Shown in pieces: positions 52,227-62,600 of a DNA stretch of 64,000 bases (positions within the stretch are counted from its first letter, which is position 1; every line of letters begins with the position of its first letter). The position numbers were made by a program, and so were the translations under genes. The stretch comes from Gemmatimonadota bacterium. GTDB lineage: Bacteria > Gemmatimonadota > Gemmatimonadetes > Longimicrobiales > Gaopeijiaceae. The stretch covers positions 62,001 to 126,000 of the forward strand of contig JAJDXS010000031.1 in NCBI GenBank assembly GCA_022823145.1, written 5' to 3'. Below the pieces are notes generated by a model that did no database searches, was not told where the DNA came from, and was given only the letters and a program-made list of their open reading frames with translations.

Positions 52227-55200
52227 CTAACTCACCCCTTGCAACAACTCCAGCAGTTCCTCCGCGCTCAGCCGCGCGGGTGAGTCCGCCCCCTCCAGCA
52301 ACCGGTCCGCGAGTTCCCGCTTGTGGCGGTGGAGCTCCACGATCTGCTCCTCGATGGTCCCCTTTGTGACGAGCCGGTAGATGGTGACAGGGCGAGTCTG
52401 GCCGATCCGGTGGGCGCGGTCGGAGGCTTGGTCCTCCGCGGCCGGGTTCCACCACGGATCCATGTGAATGACGTAGTCCGCCGCGGTCAGGTTGAGTCCC
52501 ACGCCACCGGCTTTCAGCGAGATCAGGAAGGCGTCGCCCTCGCCCGCCTGGAATGCTGCGATGCGTTCGGCCCGCACCTTTGCGGGGGTGGAGCCATCGA
52601 GGTACTGGTAGGGGACTCCGGCCTCGGTGAGGTGCTCCTCGATGAGCTTGAGGTGGCGCACGAACTGCGAGAAGACGAGGACCTTGTGCCGACCCTGGCG
52701 CAACTCGTCGAGGGTGGTCGCAAACGTCTTCATTTTGGAGCTGGCCGGTCCCTCTGGATGTACCAGACGCGGATTGCAGCACGCCAGGCGCAGCCTCGTC
52801 AGGTGGGCCAGTACCTGCAGGCGGCGCTGGCCGGCCTGGGACCCGGTGCTTGCCGGCCCGCTCTCCCCCGCCAGGGCCTCCAGGTCTTCCATCGCCCGCA
52901 GCCGCAAAGCCTCGTACAGGGCGGCCTCGTCGGGCGACATCTCGACGTGCAGGGTGACCTCGGTGCGCGGAGGCAGATCGTCGAGCACGTCGGCCTTGAT
53001 CCGCCGCAGAACGAAGGGGGAGACCAGGCGGCGAAGGCGCGTCCGCGCGGCGGGGTCGCCGTCGCGTCCGATCGGCAGGGCGAAGTTCTCGCGGAAACTC
53101 TTCCGAGATCCCAGCATCCCCGGATTGAGGAAGCTGAAGAGGGAAAACAGATCGACCACGTTGTTCTGGATGGGCGTGCCGGTGGTGACCACCCGGAACT
53201 CCGCCTTGAGCTTGCGGGCGGCGCGGGCGCGCTTGGTGGCCGGGTTCCTGATGGCCTGCGCTTCATCGAGGACGACGGTGTCCCAGTCGATCGCGGCCAG
53301 CGCCTCGGCATCGATGCGCAGCAGGCCGTACGTGGTGATCACGACATCGAATGGGGCGAGGTCTTCGAGGCGGGCCGCGCGCGAGGCGGCGGGGCCGGTG
53401 TACGATCGCGTGTTCAGCGTCGGCGCGAAGCGGCGGGCTTCGTCGAGCCAGTTGGCGACGACCGATGTGGGGGCCACAATCAGCGCCGGGCCGTTCGCCG
53501 CGCGGTCGAGCAGGAGCGCAAGGGTCTGCACGGTCTTCCCCAGACCCATGTCATCGGCGAGACAGGCCCCAGCTCCCATGCGGCTGAGCCGCGCAAGCCA
53601 GGCGAACCCTTCCTCCTGGTAGGGCCGCAGCTCGGCTTGCAGCGTACCGGGCAGGCGGGGCACGAAGGACCGGGCCTCGCTGAACTTGCGGAGTTGGTTG
53701 TGCCAATTCTCGTCGGCGGTGAGCCGGGTAGCGTCGAAGAAATCCCGGAGCGCGACCGCGGCCAGGCCGTGGAGGCGAACCCGCTTCTTTCCGCTGAACG
53801 CGGACACGCTGCGCAGATCGGCCAGTTGGCGGCGGAACGACGCAGTGAGCGCGACGAAAGCGCCCTCTCCGAGCGGTACGAACCGTGACGACGGATTCCG
53901 GTCGATCAGTTCGAAGAGGGTGCGCAGATCGAGGGCGTGGTCCGCATCGATATCGAGCGTGCCCGAGGCGCTGAACCAGTCCGCCGCCGCCTTGACCGAA
54001 AGCTGCAGCGACGATGTATCCGCCCGCGCCAGAACCCGTAAGGGCTGACCCCTGGGCCATAGACAGCGGGCATTCGCCGCCTCGAGCTGGTCGACCAGCT
54101 CCAGGCAGTCGCCCGGATCGGGAAGGGTCAGCGACGCGTCCGGTCCGAGCGTCGACATCACGGGGCAGGCGATGACCAGCTCCAGCGCCGCATGCACCTC
54201 GGCGTCGAGGTCGCGCCGTGCCTGCACTGCTCCCCCGTTTACCGTAGCGAAAGCCGTGGTCCCGCCTGCGCCGGGTTGGAAAAACGTGCCCGAATCCGGC
54301 ACAGGTTGGACCAGCAGGGTCACAACCAGCCCCGGACCGCTCGGTTCCAGCCGAACCCAGGGTCCGGGATCGGCTTCGATCCGGCTCGCAACGCCGGCGG
54401 CATCTCCGATGATACCCTGCACCCGAATCTCTTCGGCGAGTGCCGAGACCGCATCGACGAGGCGGTCCCTCGCCTCGGCGGGCAACTGGATCCCCCGTTC
54501 CGGTATTGCCGAACAGAGCGTCTTGTGGCCGGCGGCAAAGTGGGTCACCTCGAGGCGCACATCGCTCGTGAACTGAACATGGTGACTGTGAGGAGCGGCA
54601 ACGTCGGCGTGCGGCGCGACCTGCACCTGGAGCACTCCGTCCTCTTCCTCCAGCAGCAGTTCCGGGTCGCGCTGCACCACCTCGACCGGGTCGCCCGCTT
54701 CGTTGAAGACATAGGGGTGGCCCGCCAGCGCGAACACCCCCGAGATGGGAAGCTCGTACTCGGGCCGGCCTCTCCAGCGGTAGTTGTGTTGAACGATCTC
54801 TCCCGCGGCAGCCCGGTCCTGGTCGATGAGGAAGTCCATCTTCACGGCTTGTGCCTGCAGCCTCTTCAGCGCGACCACGCGGCCCTTGCTCCACTTTCCG
54901 TTCTTGTATCCACGCTGCTCCCTGGGCGACGCCGTGACGTCTCCGTAGTCGTCGATCGCCAGAATCCATGCCAGGCGCCGTAGCGGAGCGCCCGCGGCCT
55001 TCTTGCGTTTCCGTCCCTTCTTCCGCGTCTCGTGAGCGACCTGTTCGATCCCCTGGAGGATGTACTCCCAATCCGGCACGGGAGTGACGAGCGAGGCAAG
55101 CGAGGCCGTGCCCATCTCCTCGTGCATCGCTGCGGCGAACTCCGCAGCCGTGGTTGCGTCATCCCTGGCGGGAAGCCCGAGCATCTTCCACAGTTCGATG

Positions 55201-56423
55201 TCCTCACGCCCGCAGGCGCGCCACCACCGCGCGCACACCCCCAGGCACTCGGTCCCCATCCACCTGTATCCGTTGCCGGCCGCCTTGGCTCCGAAGTGAA
55301 GCAGGGTGGCGAAGTCATTGCTATCCGCGGGCTCGGGAAACTCGCCGGTCCAACAAGCCGCCAGTCCTTCGAAGAGGAGGCCGATGCTCGCCTCCCGGGC
55401 ATGGTGGTGCCGGACCATGCCGCCTCCGCCACGGACATGGTCGGCCAGGTCGACCACTTCGAGCACGAGACGATCGGCTTCAACCTGCCGCGCGACCTGA
55501 AACAGGTGCTTCAGCTTGGCCGCGTGGGCCGGCGAATGGTCCCTGACCAGCGAAAGCAGCGACAGCGTGAAGGCGCCGCACAGGGGAAAGACGTTGCGCT
55601 TGCGGGTTCCCGCCTTCTCGCACGCGATGGCCTCGTCGATGTACCTGATGGCTTCCGCGTCATCGCCCCGGAGCGTGGCCACGAGAGCACGCGTGGACGC
55701 CAGTCCGGTGCGCGCGGGCTTGCTCTCGCGCAGGTCTTCCGGGAGCTCGGAGAACACCGCCAGGGCGTCGTCGAAGGCGCCCTGCATGACGTGGACCAGC
55801 GCCGCGCCGGCCGCGTGAACCGCCCGGTCGGCGCGGCTGGCGGCGTAGGCTTTCAGAATCGGTCCGGGCCGCTCGGCCGTCCGGACGACCTCGGCGAAGC
55901 AGCCGGTGAACGCCGCGTCGGTGTACCGTTCCGGCAGCCTGGACAGGACGCCCTCGACCCCCGGACACGTCAGCCAGCGCCATTCGTCCGCGTCGATGTC
56001 ATCCAGCTCGCGGTCGATCCGGGCGAACCGCCGCGCCACGGTATGGTTGCGCAGTGCCATCGCCCTGTCCTGTGCGTCGGCGGTCCAGCTTACCGGGTAA
56101 TGGTGGCGGAAGGCCTTCTCGATCCTGACGAGGCGGCGTTGCCGGTAGGCTTCCAGCGTCAACCAGGGCGCCCACTGTCCGGCCGCGATCAGCTTTCCGC
56201 GGACCCGGGACTCGTATGCGATGCCCGCCGCGACCACGGCCTCGCACGCAGCCCTGTGATTCTTGAGGCCGATCGCCCGGCGTCCGTGCTTGAACTTCGC
56301 CCGGCCCAGCACGTGAGCCACCTGTGACGGTGTGAGGGTGTGCGGAAACACGACCCCGAACGTCATGGCGACGAGGCGCTCGACCGGTTTCAGAGAGCGG
56401 TAGGGCTCGAAGAAGTCATACAT
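52227..56423 (-). CDS. Giant SNF2-family ATPase with helical N-terminal region
   Basis: The 1398-residue protein has a SNF2/RapA-type motor at the C terminus (about 924-1398): RPYQEEGFAWLARL, Walker A DDMGLGKT, DEAQ box (about 1053), VVTTGTPIQNN, FVLRRIKADV, VLVFSQFVRHLKLIE, LISLKAGGVGLNLT and RAHRIGQ. It translocates on double-stranded DNA using ATP. Residues 1 to about 480 look helical and TPR-like (AGAALVHVMQGAFDDALAVF). The middle (500-900) is mixed and unassigned, with an internal Lys/Arg patch (RKKGRKRKKAAG). Role unknown; SNF2 motors of this size occur in genome maintenance and in defence systems. No helper genes of known defence systems lie next to it. Confidence 0.85.
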   Translation of the reverse strand: MYDFFEPYRSLKPVERLVAMTFGVVFPHTLTPSQVAHVLGRAKFKHGRRAIGLKNHRAACEAVVAAGIAYESRVRGKLIAAGQWAPWLTLEAYRQRRLVRIEKAFRHHYPVSWTADAQDRAMALRNHTVARRFARIDRELDDIDADEWRWLTCPGVEGVLSRLPERYTDAAFTGCFAEVVRTAERPGPILKAYAASRADRAVHAAGAALVHVMQGAFDDALAVFSELPEDLRESKPARTGLASTRALVATLRGDDAEAIRYIDEAIACEKAGTRKRNVFPLCGAFTLSLLSLVRDHSPAHAAKLKHLFQVARQVEADRLVLEVVDLADHVRGGGGMVRHHHAREASIGLLFEGLAACWTGEFPEPADSNDFATLLHFGAKAAGNGYRWMGTECLGVCARWWRACGREDIELWKMLGLPARDDATTAAEFAAAMHEEMGTASLASLVTPVPDWEYILQGIEQVAHETRKKGRKRKKAAGAPLRRLAWILAIDDYGDVTASPREQRGYKNGKWSKGRVVALKRLQAQAVKMDFLIDQDRAAAGEIVQHNYRWRGRPEYELPISGVFALAGHPYVFNEAGDPVEVVQRDPELLLEEEDGVLQVQVAPHADVAAPHSHHVQFTSDVRLEVTHFAAGHKTLCSAIPERGIQLPAEARDRLVDAVSALAEEIRVQGIIGDAAGVASRIEADPGPWVRLEPSGPGLVVTLLVQPVPDSGTFFQPGAGGTTAFATVNGGAVQARRDLDAEVHAALELVIACPVMSTLGPDASLTLPDPGDCLELVDQLEAANARCLWPRGQPLRVLARADTSSLQLSVKAAADWFSASGTLDIDADHALDLRTLFELIDRNPSSRFVPLGEGAFVALTASFRRQLADLRSVSAFSGKKRVRLHGLAAVALRDFFDATRLTADENWHNQLRKFSEARSFVPRLPGTLQAELRPYQEEGFAWLARLSRMGAGACLADDMGLGKTVQTLALLLDRAANGPALIVAPTSVVANWLDEARRFAPTLNTRSYTGPAASRAARLEDLAPFDVVITTYGLLRIDAEALAAIDWDTVVLDEAQAIRNPATKRARAARKLKAEFRVVTTGTPIQNNVVDLFSLFSFLNPGMLGSRKSFRENFALPIGRDGDPAARTRLRRLVSPFVLRRIKADVLDDLPPRTEVTLHVEMSPDEAALYEALRLRAMEDLEALAGESGPASTGSQAGQRRLQVLAHLTRLRLACCNPRLVHPEGPASSKMKTFATTLDELRQGRHKVLVFSQFVRHLKLIEEHLTEAGVPYQYLDGSTPAKVRAERIAAFQAGEGDAFLISLKAGGVGLNLTAADYVIHMDPWWNPAAEDQASDRAHRIGQTRPVTIYRLVTKGTIEEQIVELHRHKRELADRLLEGADSPARLSAEELLELLQGVS

Positions 56424-56495
56424 TGGGGGGAACGCTGATTCCGTGAGTGAGACGCGTCAAGGCTGGTATTGGAAGCCCGGAAACATGCCACTTCA

Positions 56496-56524
56496 TTGCC
56501 TCGGTGTATAGCAAATGCTAGGAT
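56496..56524 (+). promoter_or_regulatory. Promoter and operator of the toxin-antitoxin pair
   Basis: TTGCCT (56496-56501), a 17-base spacer and TAGGAT (56519-56524) lie 37 bases before the antitoxin start. A perfect inverted repeat TAGCA-AA-TGCTA (56509-56520) overlaps the -10 box, fitting autorepression by the antitoxin. Confidence 0.6.
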
Positions 56525-56560
56525 TGGGCCCACCGATACCACCAAACCGAGGAAGACGAG

Positions 56561-56785
56561 ATGGGCAAGGTGCAGATCAACGTCAGGGTGGACGAAGCCC
56601 TGAAGGGGGCGGTCGTCGAGTTCTGCAGATCCCGGGGATTGGTCGTGGGCCACTTTGTCCAGGAGGCTCTGCTGGATCGACTCGAGGAGCTTGAGGACAT
56701 CGACGATCTCAAGCGAATTCGACACGAGCCCACTCGGCCGTTGGCCGATGTGATCCGGGAGCTCCAGCTCGATGGGACACTATGA
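56561..56785 (+). CDS. Antitoxin of a RelE-type pair (ribbon-helix-helix-like)
   Basis: A 74-residue protein with an N-terminal strand and two helices (MGKVQINVRVDEALKGAVVE, GLVVGHFVQEALLDRLEEL) as in ribbon-helix-helix DNA binders. The C-terminal tail RPLADVIRELQLDG is typical of toxin-wrapping antitoxins. Its last 14 bases overlap the toxin gene. It should neutralise the toxin and repress the shared promoter. Confidence 0.85.
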   Translation: MGKVQINVRVDEALKGAVVEFCRSRGLVVGHFVQEALLDRLEELEDIDDLKRIRHEPTRPLADVIRELQLDGTL

Positions 56786-57041
56786 GATCGAGGTCTCCCG
56801 CACGGCGGAAAAGCAGTTGCGCAAGCTCCCTCGGGACGATCAGGAGCGCGTCGTCCGCAGGATGCTGCTCCTGGCAGAAGACCCGATTCCGCGGGGGTCA
56901 AGAAAGCTGACGGGATACGACGATGTCTACCGCGTTCGCGTGGGGCGATACCGGATCCTCTACAGCGTCTCCCGACACCGCCTTGTGATCGTCATTCTCA
57001 AGATCGGGTACCGGAGGGACGCCTACCGGCGGCATCGCTGA
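56772..57041 (+). CDS. RelE/ParE family toxin
   Basis: An 89-residue toxin: YEIEVSRTAEKQLRKLPRDD, the core VYRVRVGRYRILYSV and the basic C-terminal active region ILKIGYRRDAYR, all characteristic of RelE-type mRNA interferases acting at the ribosome. Overlap with the antitoxin gene indicates co-translation. Confidence 0.9.
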   Translation: MGHYEIEVSRTAEKQLRKLPRDDQERVVRRMLLLAEDPIPRGSRKLTGYDDVYRVRVGRYRILYSVSRHRLVIVILKIGYRRDAYRRHR

Positions 57042-57137
57042 CTAGACACCAGTCGGGACATGCGTGCGGCTCACCGCCGCTGTCGGCCCCGGAAGTACGG
57101 GCATGTTTGCCACCTCCAACCTTCCAGGGCCCCCGGC

Positions 57138-58496
57138 TCACGGGCGCGGCAGTGAAGCGCCGCGGCTCGCGAATTCGTCTATCACCGCCTCCAGATCCCG
57201 CGTCGCGATGAACTCCTGCCGACGGCCGCGCCGTGTGGCCGCCAGAAGTCCGGCCGCGGCCAGCTTGACCAGATCGGCCCTGGCCGTGTTGGCCGTGACG
57301 CCGTGAACAGTGCCGTGGGACTTGACGGTGTAACGGAATCCGGGGTGTAGCAGGGCATGGCCCAGCAGCCTGATCTGCCGGTGGTTCAGCCCCGGCGTGT
57401 GATGCAGCCGGTCCTCCATTGCCCGGAAGTCCGACATCTGGCTCTCGACATATGACGCCAGCGCGTCGATGCTGCGGATGATCACACCGATGTGGTAGTC
57501 CACGAAGTAGGTGAGATCTCCGTCATCGGTCTCCGTGTGCAGGTAGGCGCGCGCGTACTTGACCGGAGCGTTGTGCAGGATTTCGGACACGGCCAGGCAT
57601 CGGGCGAGGGAATAGCCCTGTCGGACCATCGACCAGTAGAACAGCGCGCGCGCCACGCGTCCGTTCCCGTTCGCGAACGGATGGTCGTATCCGATCATGA
57701 AATGAAGGAGTATCGCGCGGATCACCGGATGGACCCAATCGCCGGGTGTCCGATCGTTGGCGAACGCCACGAGCCGGTCCAGGCGGGCGGGCAGCTCCTC
57801 GGCGTGAGGCGGGACATGAGCGGTCTCGTCCGAATGAAGCAGTGTGACCACGATGTCGTCCGGCCCGCTCCTGAACCGTCCGGCAGTTCCGGAGCCCCGC
57901 GTGCCATCCATGACGATTCTATGGAGTTCGAATACGTCGGCCGCGCGGAGGTCCCGTCTGGCCATTTCGCCGACCCGTTCCATCGCGTGATAGTTGTTGA
58001 AGATCATGCGCTCGCCATGAGTCCTCGGCTGTCGGCCCCTGCGGATCATCTCCGTGGCCACCCGCCGGGTCGTCGATGCTCCCTCCAGCTGGCTTGAACG
58101 GATTGCTTCCTCCGCGATCGAATGCGCCAGGAGGTGTTTCCTGCCGTGCCCCTCCACCAGGTCTCGCACCTGGGACTGCGGGCCGGACATTCCCAGCTTC
58201 CGGTCGATTTCGTGGAGACCCCGCCGAACTGGTGCGGCGTGGACCAGCGAAAAGGGGTATCCCTCCCTGCTGCTGAAGGGCATGATCTCCCGCGCGGAGA
58301 GACGGGCCATTCGCGTGCCCAGCCACCATTCGTCGTGGGACAGACCCTCCGGAGGATCCCTGTGGCGGATGTTGTCCCAGTGGAGGTATCGGCCGGCGAC
58401 CAGCATCGTGGTCCCGCGGATGATCCGGTTGAGGCGTTGCGGGGGTGTGCAGCCGAGTAGAGACAGGACGTCAGGTGGCGTTGCGGGGATCTTCAT
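57138..58496 (-). CDS. Fic family AMP-transferase with C-terminal winged helix
   Basis: A 452-residue protein. The Fic active-site motif HPFANGNGRVAR (272-283) binds ATP and metal. Upstream, SSQLEG (Ser134...Glu138-Gly139) is the autoinhibitory S/T-xxx-E-G/N motif of class II Fic proteins, so activity is probably self-controlled. The C-terminal part (TVKSHGTVHGVTANTARADL, LAAAGLLAATRRGRRQEF) looks like a winged helix that may bind DNA or recognise targets. GGAGAG precedes the ATG at 58496. A dyad operator lies upstream. Confidence 0.9.
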   Translation of the reverse strand: MKIPATPPDVLSLLGCTPPQRLNRIIRGTTMLVAGRYLHWDNIRHRDPPEGLSHDEWWLGTRMARLSAREIMPFSSREGYPFSLVHAAPVRRGLHEIDRKLGMSGPQSQVRDLVEGHGRKHLLAHSIAEEAIRSSQLEGASTTRRVATEMIRRGRQPRTHGERMIFNNYHAMERVGEMARRDLRAADVFELHRIVMDGTRGSGTAGRFRSGPDDIVVTLLHSDETAHVPPHAEELPARLDRLVAFANDRTPGDWVHPVIRAILLHFMIGYDHPFANGNGRVARALFYWSMVRQGYSLARCLAVSEILHNAPVKYARAYLHTETDDGDLTYFVDYHIGVIIRSIDALASYVESQMSDFRAMEDRLHHTPGLNHRQIRLLGHALLHPGFRYTVKSHGTVHGVTANTARADLVKLAAAGLLAATRRGRRQEFIATRDLEAVIDEFASRGASLPRP

Positions 58497-58517
58497 TCCG
58501 GGTCTCTCCTGCAATAA

Positions 58518-58542
58518 CTATCAATTTGCTAGTAATTGATAG
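58518..58542. promoter_or_regulatory. Predicted operator of the fic gene
   Basis: An inverted repeat CTATCAATT-7-AATTGATAG lies 21 bases upstream of the Fic start, in an AT-rich pocket. The winged helix of the Fic protein itself is a candidate binder. Confidence 0.6.
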
Positions 58543-58647
58543 ATCAAAGGGATGAGCCGGTCAACTAACCCGGGGGAACCTCGAAACAATCGCGCACGGT
58601 CCGTGTACCGCATCATACCTGAGTCTCATCGACAGGAGGCGACGATC

Positions 58648-59643
58648 ATGAACACCCATAGACGTGACGCAATCATCTCACTTGCTCTGCTCGCGGTCGG
58701 CACCGCGTCGTGTGACACCCTGCCCTTCGCGCCCGAAGTGGCCATGGTCACCACCGCTGCAACAGCCGACGCCGACCCGAATGCCTACCCGACAGTCACC
58801 GTCGGCAGCAGCGATCCCCACCGATTCCAGTTCGAAATCGCTCTGGTGGACCAGGGCGCACGCGAACTGCGCTCCCGTATTCTTGCCCAGGCGGAGCGCT
58901 GGGCCAGAATCGTGGATGGCAGCGACCTGGAGGACATCGATTGGGAACCGGGCACAGTCAGTTGCGGCGGCCTCGAGCACGATTATCAGCGGGACGTGCT
59001 GGACGATGTCATGGTGATGGTCTCCGTAAAGGACTTCAAAGGTGGCGGCGGACTGAAGACCGCGATCTGCGGATACCGCGAGTCCTCCAGTTTGCCCATG
59101 ATCGGGGCCGTTGTGCTTGACGTGGACGGGCTTCCCCAGGGACAAGTGGACGATTTTTTCCTCCACGCGTTCGGGCACATGCTGGGATTCGGCTTCTCCT
59201 GGCGGTACCGGGATCTTCTGCGCAACCCGTCGTCGGAAGACGTGGGCGCCGATACGCACTTTCCGGGAGTCGGGGCGATCGCAGCTTTCGTAGCCGCGGG
59301 GGGCGCCCATTACCCAGGCCCCAAGGTACCGGTCGAGAACGAAACGACCTGGGGTTCGGTGAACATCCACTGGAGGGAGTCGGTGTTCGGTGAAGAGCTG
59401 ATGACCTCGGGGCTGAGAGACGGGGTCGCGGATTACTTGAGCGCCATCACGATTCAATCCCTGGCGGACATCGGCTACACGGTCGACGTGGAGGAGGCCG
59501 ACGGCTACACCCTGCCGGGCGCCAGCGCGGTCGGGAGCTCGATCGCGGCTGCGTCCGCCATCCATATCCGCGAAGAGGTGGTGACCGGCCCGGCCGTCTT
59601 CTACGACCGGCAGGGGAGCGCGGTGAGGGTGGTGCGAGACTGA
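58648..59643 (+). CDS. Leishmanolysin-like (M8) lipoprotein lacking the catalytic Glu
   Basis: The 331-residue protein has a lipoprotein signal (LALLAVGTASC). The metzincin-type zinc motif, normally HExxH...GxG, reads HAFGHMLGFG (His173-Ala174-Phe-Gly-His177). The rest of the site is kept: a third-ligand region IHWRESVFGE (His241) and Met-turn ELMTSGL. The Glu to Ala change (codon GCG at 59167-59169; GAG would differ by one base) should abolish peptidase activity, so this is probably a pseudo-enzyme that may still bind zinc or substrates. AGGAGG lies before the ATG. It is convergent with the BNR propeller gene. Confidence 0.82.
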   Translation: MNTHRRDAIISLALLAVGTASCDTLPFAPEVAMVTTAATADADPNAYPTVTVGSSDPHRFQFEIALVDQGARELRSRILAQAERWARIVDGSDLEDIDWEPGTVSCGGLEHDYQRDVLDDVMVMVSVKDFKGGGGLKTAICGYRESSSLPMIGAVVLDVDGLPQGQVDDFFLHAFGHMLGFGFSWRYRDLLRNPSSEDVGADTHFPGVGAIAAFVAAGGAHYPGPKVPVENETTWGSVNIHWRESVFGEELMTSGLRDGVADYLSAITIQSLADIGYTVDVEEADGYTLPGASAVGSSIAAASAIHIREEVVTGPAVFYDRQGSAVRVVRD

Positions 59644-59654
59644 GTCGTCCCGCC

Positions 59655-62600
59655 TCAGCCCGGCGGCACCCTCCTCCCCGGCGTCCACGGCGCGCCGGCG
59701 GCTTCCATGTCGGCCTCCAGTTCGGCTAGCGCCTGGTCCACAAGCGCCCGCAGGGCCATGGACACGCGCATGAACCCTCCCTGTGCGATCTCGAAGCTCT
59801 CCCGCTGGGTCGCGGTGGGTGGCTGGCGCGTACCCCAGTGCCCGCCGGCGACCTGCCCGAGCCGTCCAAGGATCGACGGCGAACTCGGCTCGTTGAGGGC
59901 GCCGCAGACGGGATCGCCCTGGAGCCGCACCGCGATGCCGGCGAGCCGCTGTTCGATGCCCTCCAGGCGCGTGTAGAGGTCGTCGCCGCCGGCGGGCGTC
60001 TCGTCCAGCGCGGCGCGCATGTGACGGAGGCGGTCGCGCACGGTCCCGATCTCGGCGGCGGCGCCCCGGGCGCGGCGCAGAAGGTCCGCGGTCTCTTCCG
60101 CGAAGGCCATCGCCGCCGTGAAGTCCGTCGCCGCGCCGATGTTGGGCACGGGCTTCACGGTGAATGGCTGCGGCGCGCCGATCCGTTCGACCCCGTCCTC
60201 CGTGATCAGCGCCATCTCGACAGTGTAGTCACCCGGCGGGGCCAGGGGGCCGCGCGGGGCGCCCGCCCACGGGGGCGTGAACCCGGGGGCGCGCAAGTCG
60301 ACGGGGTCGGGGGCGGGGCGGCGGAGGTCCCACGTGACGCGGTGGAGGCCCTCGGTCGCTGGGCCCATGACGCGCCGCACGGCGTCGCCTGCGGCGTCCC
60401 GTACGACCATTGCCGCGCGCGGGCCGCTCTCCAGCGCCTCGGCCCGGAGCGCATCGTAGCCGGGGAATGCGATGTCCTCGCCGCGCTCGGCGGCCGCGCT
60501 CTCCGTATCGCGCCGCTCGGCGCGCGCCGTCTCGGGCGGGTCGGCGAGCCAGTAGGTGAAGGTGGCGCCGAAGTCCGGATTGGGCGAGACGAACGAGGTC
60601 GTGCCCAGGGTCGGCTGGCCCGGTGCCTGCAATGGGGCGTTGGGGACGTACCACCACGCGTCCCGCACGGGGAACAGGACCGCTCCCGCGGCAAGCGCAC
60701 CGCCGGCCATGTCTCTCAGGGGCGCGTAGTCGTCCAGGACGTAGAAGCCGCGGCCGAAGGTTGCTCCCACCAGATCATCGTCGCGGCGCTGGATCTCCAG
60801 GTCGCGGAACGAGATCGTGGGTGCGCCCGTGCCCAGCAGGATCCAGTTGGCGCCGCCGTTCGGCGTGAAATAGATGCCGTTCTCGGCGCCGAGGAATAGC
60901 AGATCGGGACGCACGTGATCCTGCTCGACCGACCAGATGATGACGCCGCCGGGCAGGTCGCCGGCGATCGAGCGCCAGCTGCGCCCGGCGTCGTTCGTCT
61001 CGAAGAGATAGGGGGTGTAGTCGCCCTCCTTGTGGTTGTCGGGCGCAACAAAAAACGTTGCGCGGTCGTGTTGGGACGCCTTGACGTCGTTCATGAAAGC
61101 GCGCTCGGAGAGGCCGGGAAGGGGAGCGGCCTGGCGCCAGTTCGCGCCCCCGTCCTCGGTCACCTGGACGAGCCCGTCGTCGGTGCCGGCGATGATGACG
61201 CCCTCGTCGAGCGGCGACTCGGAAATGGCCGAAATCGTTGAGTACCAAGACATTGCGGTGTTGCCCCAGAGCGCGTTTACGCTGCGGACACGTCCGGCCA
61301 CCGGCAGCTCGTAGCGGTTGTCGTCGCGGGTCAGGTCACCGCTCACGGCTGCCCACGAACTGCCCCGGTCGTCGCTCCGCCACACGCGCTGCGAGGCGTA
61401 GTAGATCCGGCCTTCCGCGTGGGGGCTCGCAACAACGGGGCTGTCCCAGTTCCAGCGCTCGGGCGGGTCGCCGGGGGCCGGAAGGGGACGGATGCCGATC
61501 AGCTCATGGTTGCTCAGGTTCACCCGCTGCAAGTTGCCTTGCTGGGACTGGATATAGGCAATGGCTGGATCGGTCGGGTCGAAAGCCAGCGCATACCCGT
61601 CGGCGCCCAGCGGAGCGTACCAGTCGCGGTTGCGCACGCCCTCCATGTTCATCGTGCGCGCGGGCCCGTAGAGCGTGCCCAGGTCCTGCGCGCCGCCGAG
61701 GATGTTGTAGAAGGGCGCGGAGTTGTCGAGCGCGAGCTTGTAGAACTGCGAGATCGGCATGTTGGGGAAGTGCCGCCAGGTGATGCCGTCGTCGAAGGTC
61801 TCGTAGAGGCCCGCGTCGGTGCCGGCGAGCAGGTGGCGGCCGTTGGCGGGATCGATCCACAGCGCGTGGTTGTCGCTGTGCTTCTCGCGGCCGGTGCCCA
61901 GCTCGGTGAAAGTGGCGCCGCCGTCGCGGGTGACGTGGATGAAGACGTCCATCTGGTAGACGAGGTCGGGATCGTGCGGCGAGGCCTCGATCTCCTGGTA
62001 GTAGTGCGGGCCGGTGCCGCCCGAGATGTAGGAATTGCGGCGCTCCCAGCTCTCGCCGCGATCCGTCGAGCGGTAGAAGCCGCGGTCGTCGGGCCCGCCC
62101 TCGATGGTGGCGTAGACGATGTTGCGGTCGGCGCCCGACACGTCGATGCCGATCTTGCCCATGTCGCCATTGGGTAGCCCGGCGGTTATGCGCCGCCATG
62201 TGCGGCCGCCGTCGGTCGACTTGTGGATGCCCGAGCCCGGCCCGCCCGCCAGCAGCGACCAGACGGTGCGGCGACGCTCGTAGGTGGCGGCGTACATGAT
62301 GTCCGGGTCGACGGGGTCGAACTCGACGTCGGTCACACCGGTGTTTTCGTCGACGGTCAGCACCGCATCCCAGGTCTCACCCCCGTCCTCGGTGCGGTAA
62401 AGGCCGCGCTCGCCGCCTGCCGACCAGAGCGGACCCTCGGCCGCCACGAACACGGTGTTGCCGTCGCGCGGATCGACCAGGATCCTGCCGATGTGTTCGG
62501 AGGCGGCGAGGCCCGCGTGCTCCCAGGTGCGCCCGCCGTCGCGGCTCCTGTAGACGCCGTCGCCCCAGGCCACGTGCCGTCCGCTGACGTTTTCGCCAGT

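Noticed and set aside
52227-57041. A named phage-defence system (DISARM, BREX or Dnd type) around the SNF2 gene
   Set aside because: No methyltransferase, nuclease, phospholipase or other hallmark partner gene is present next to it.
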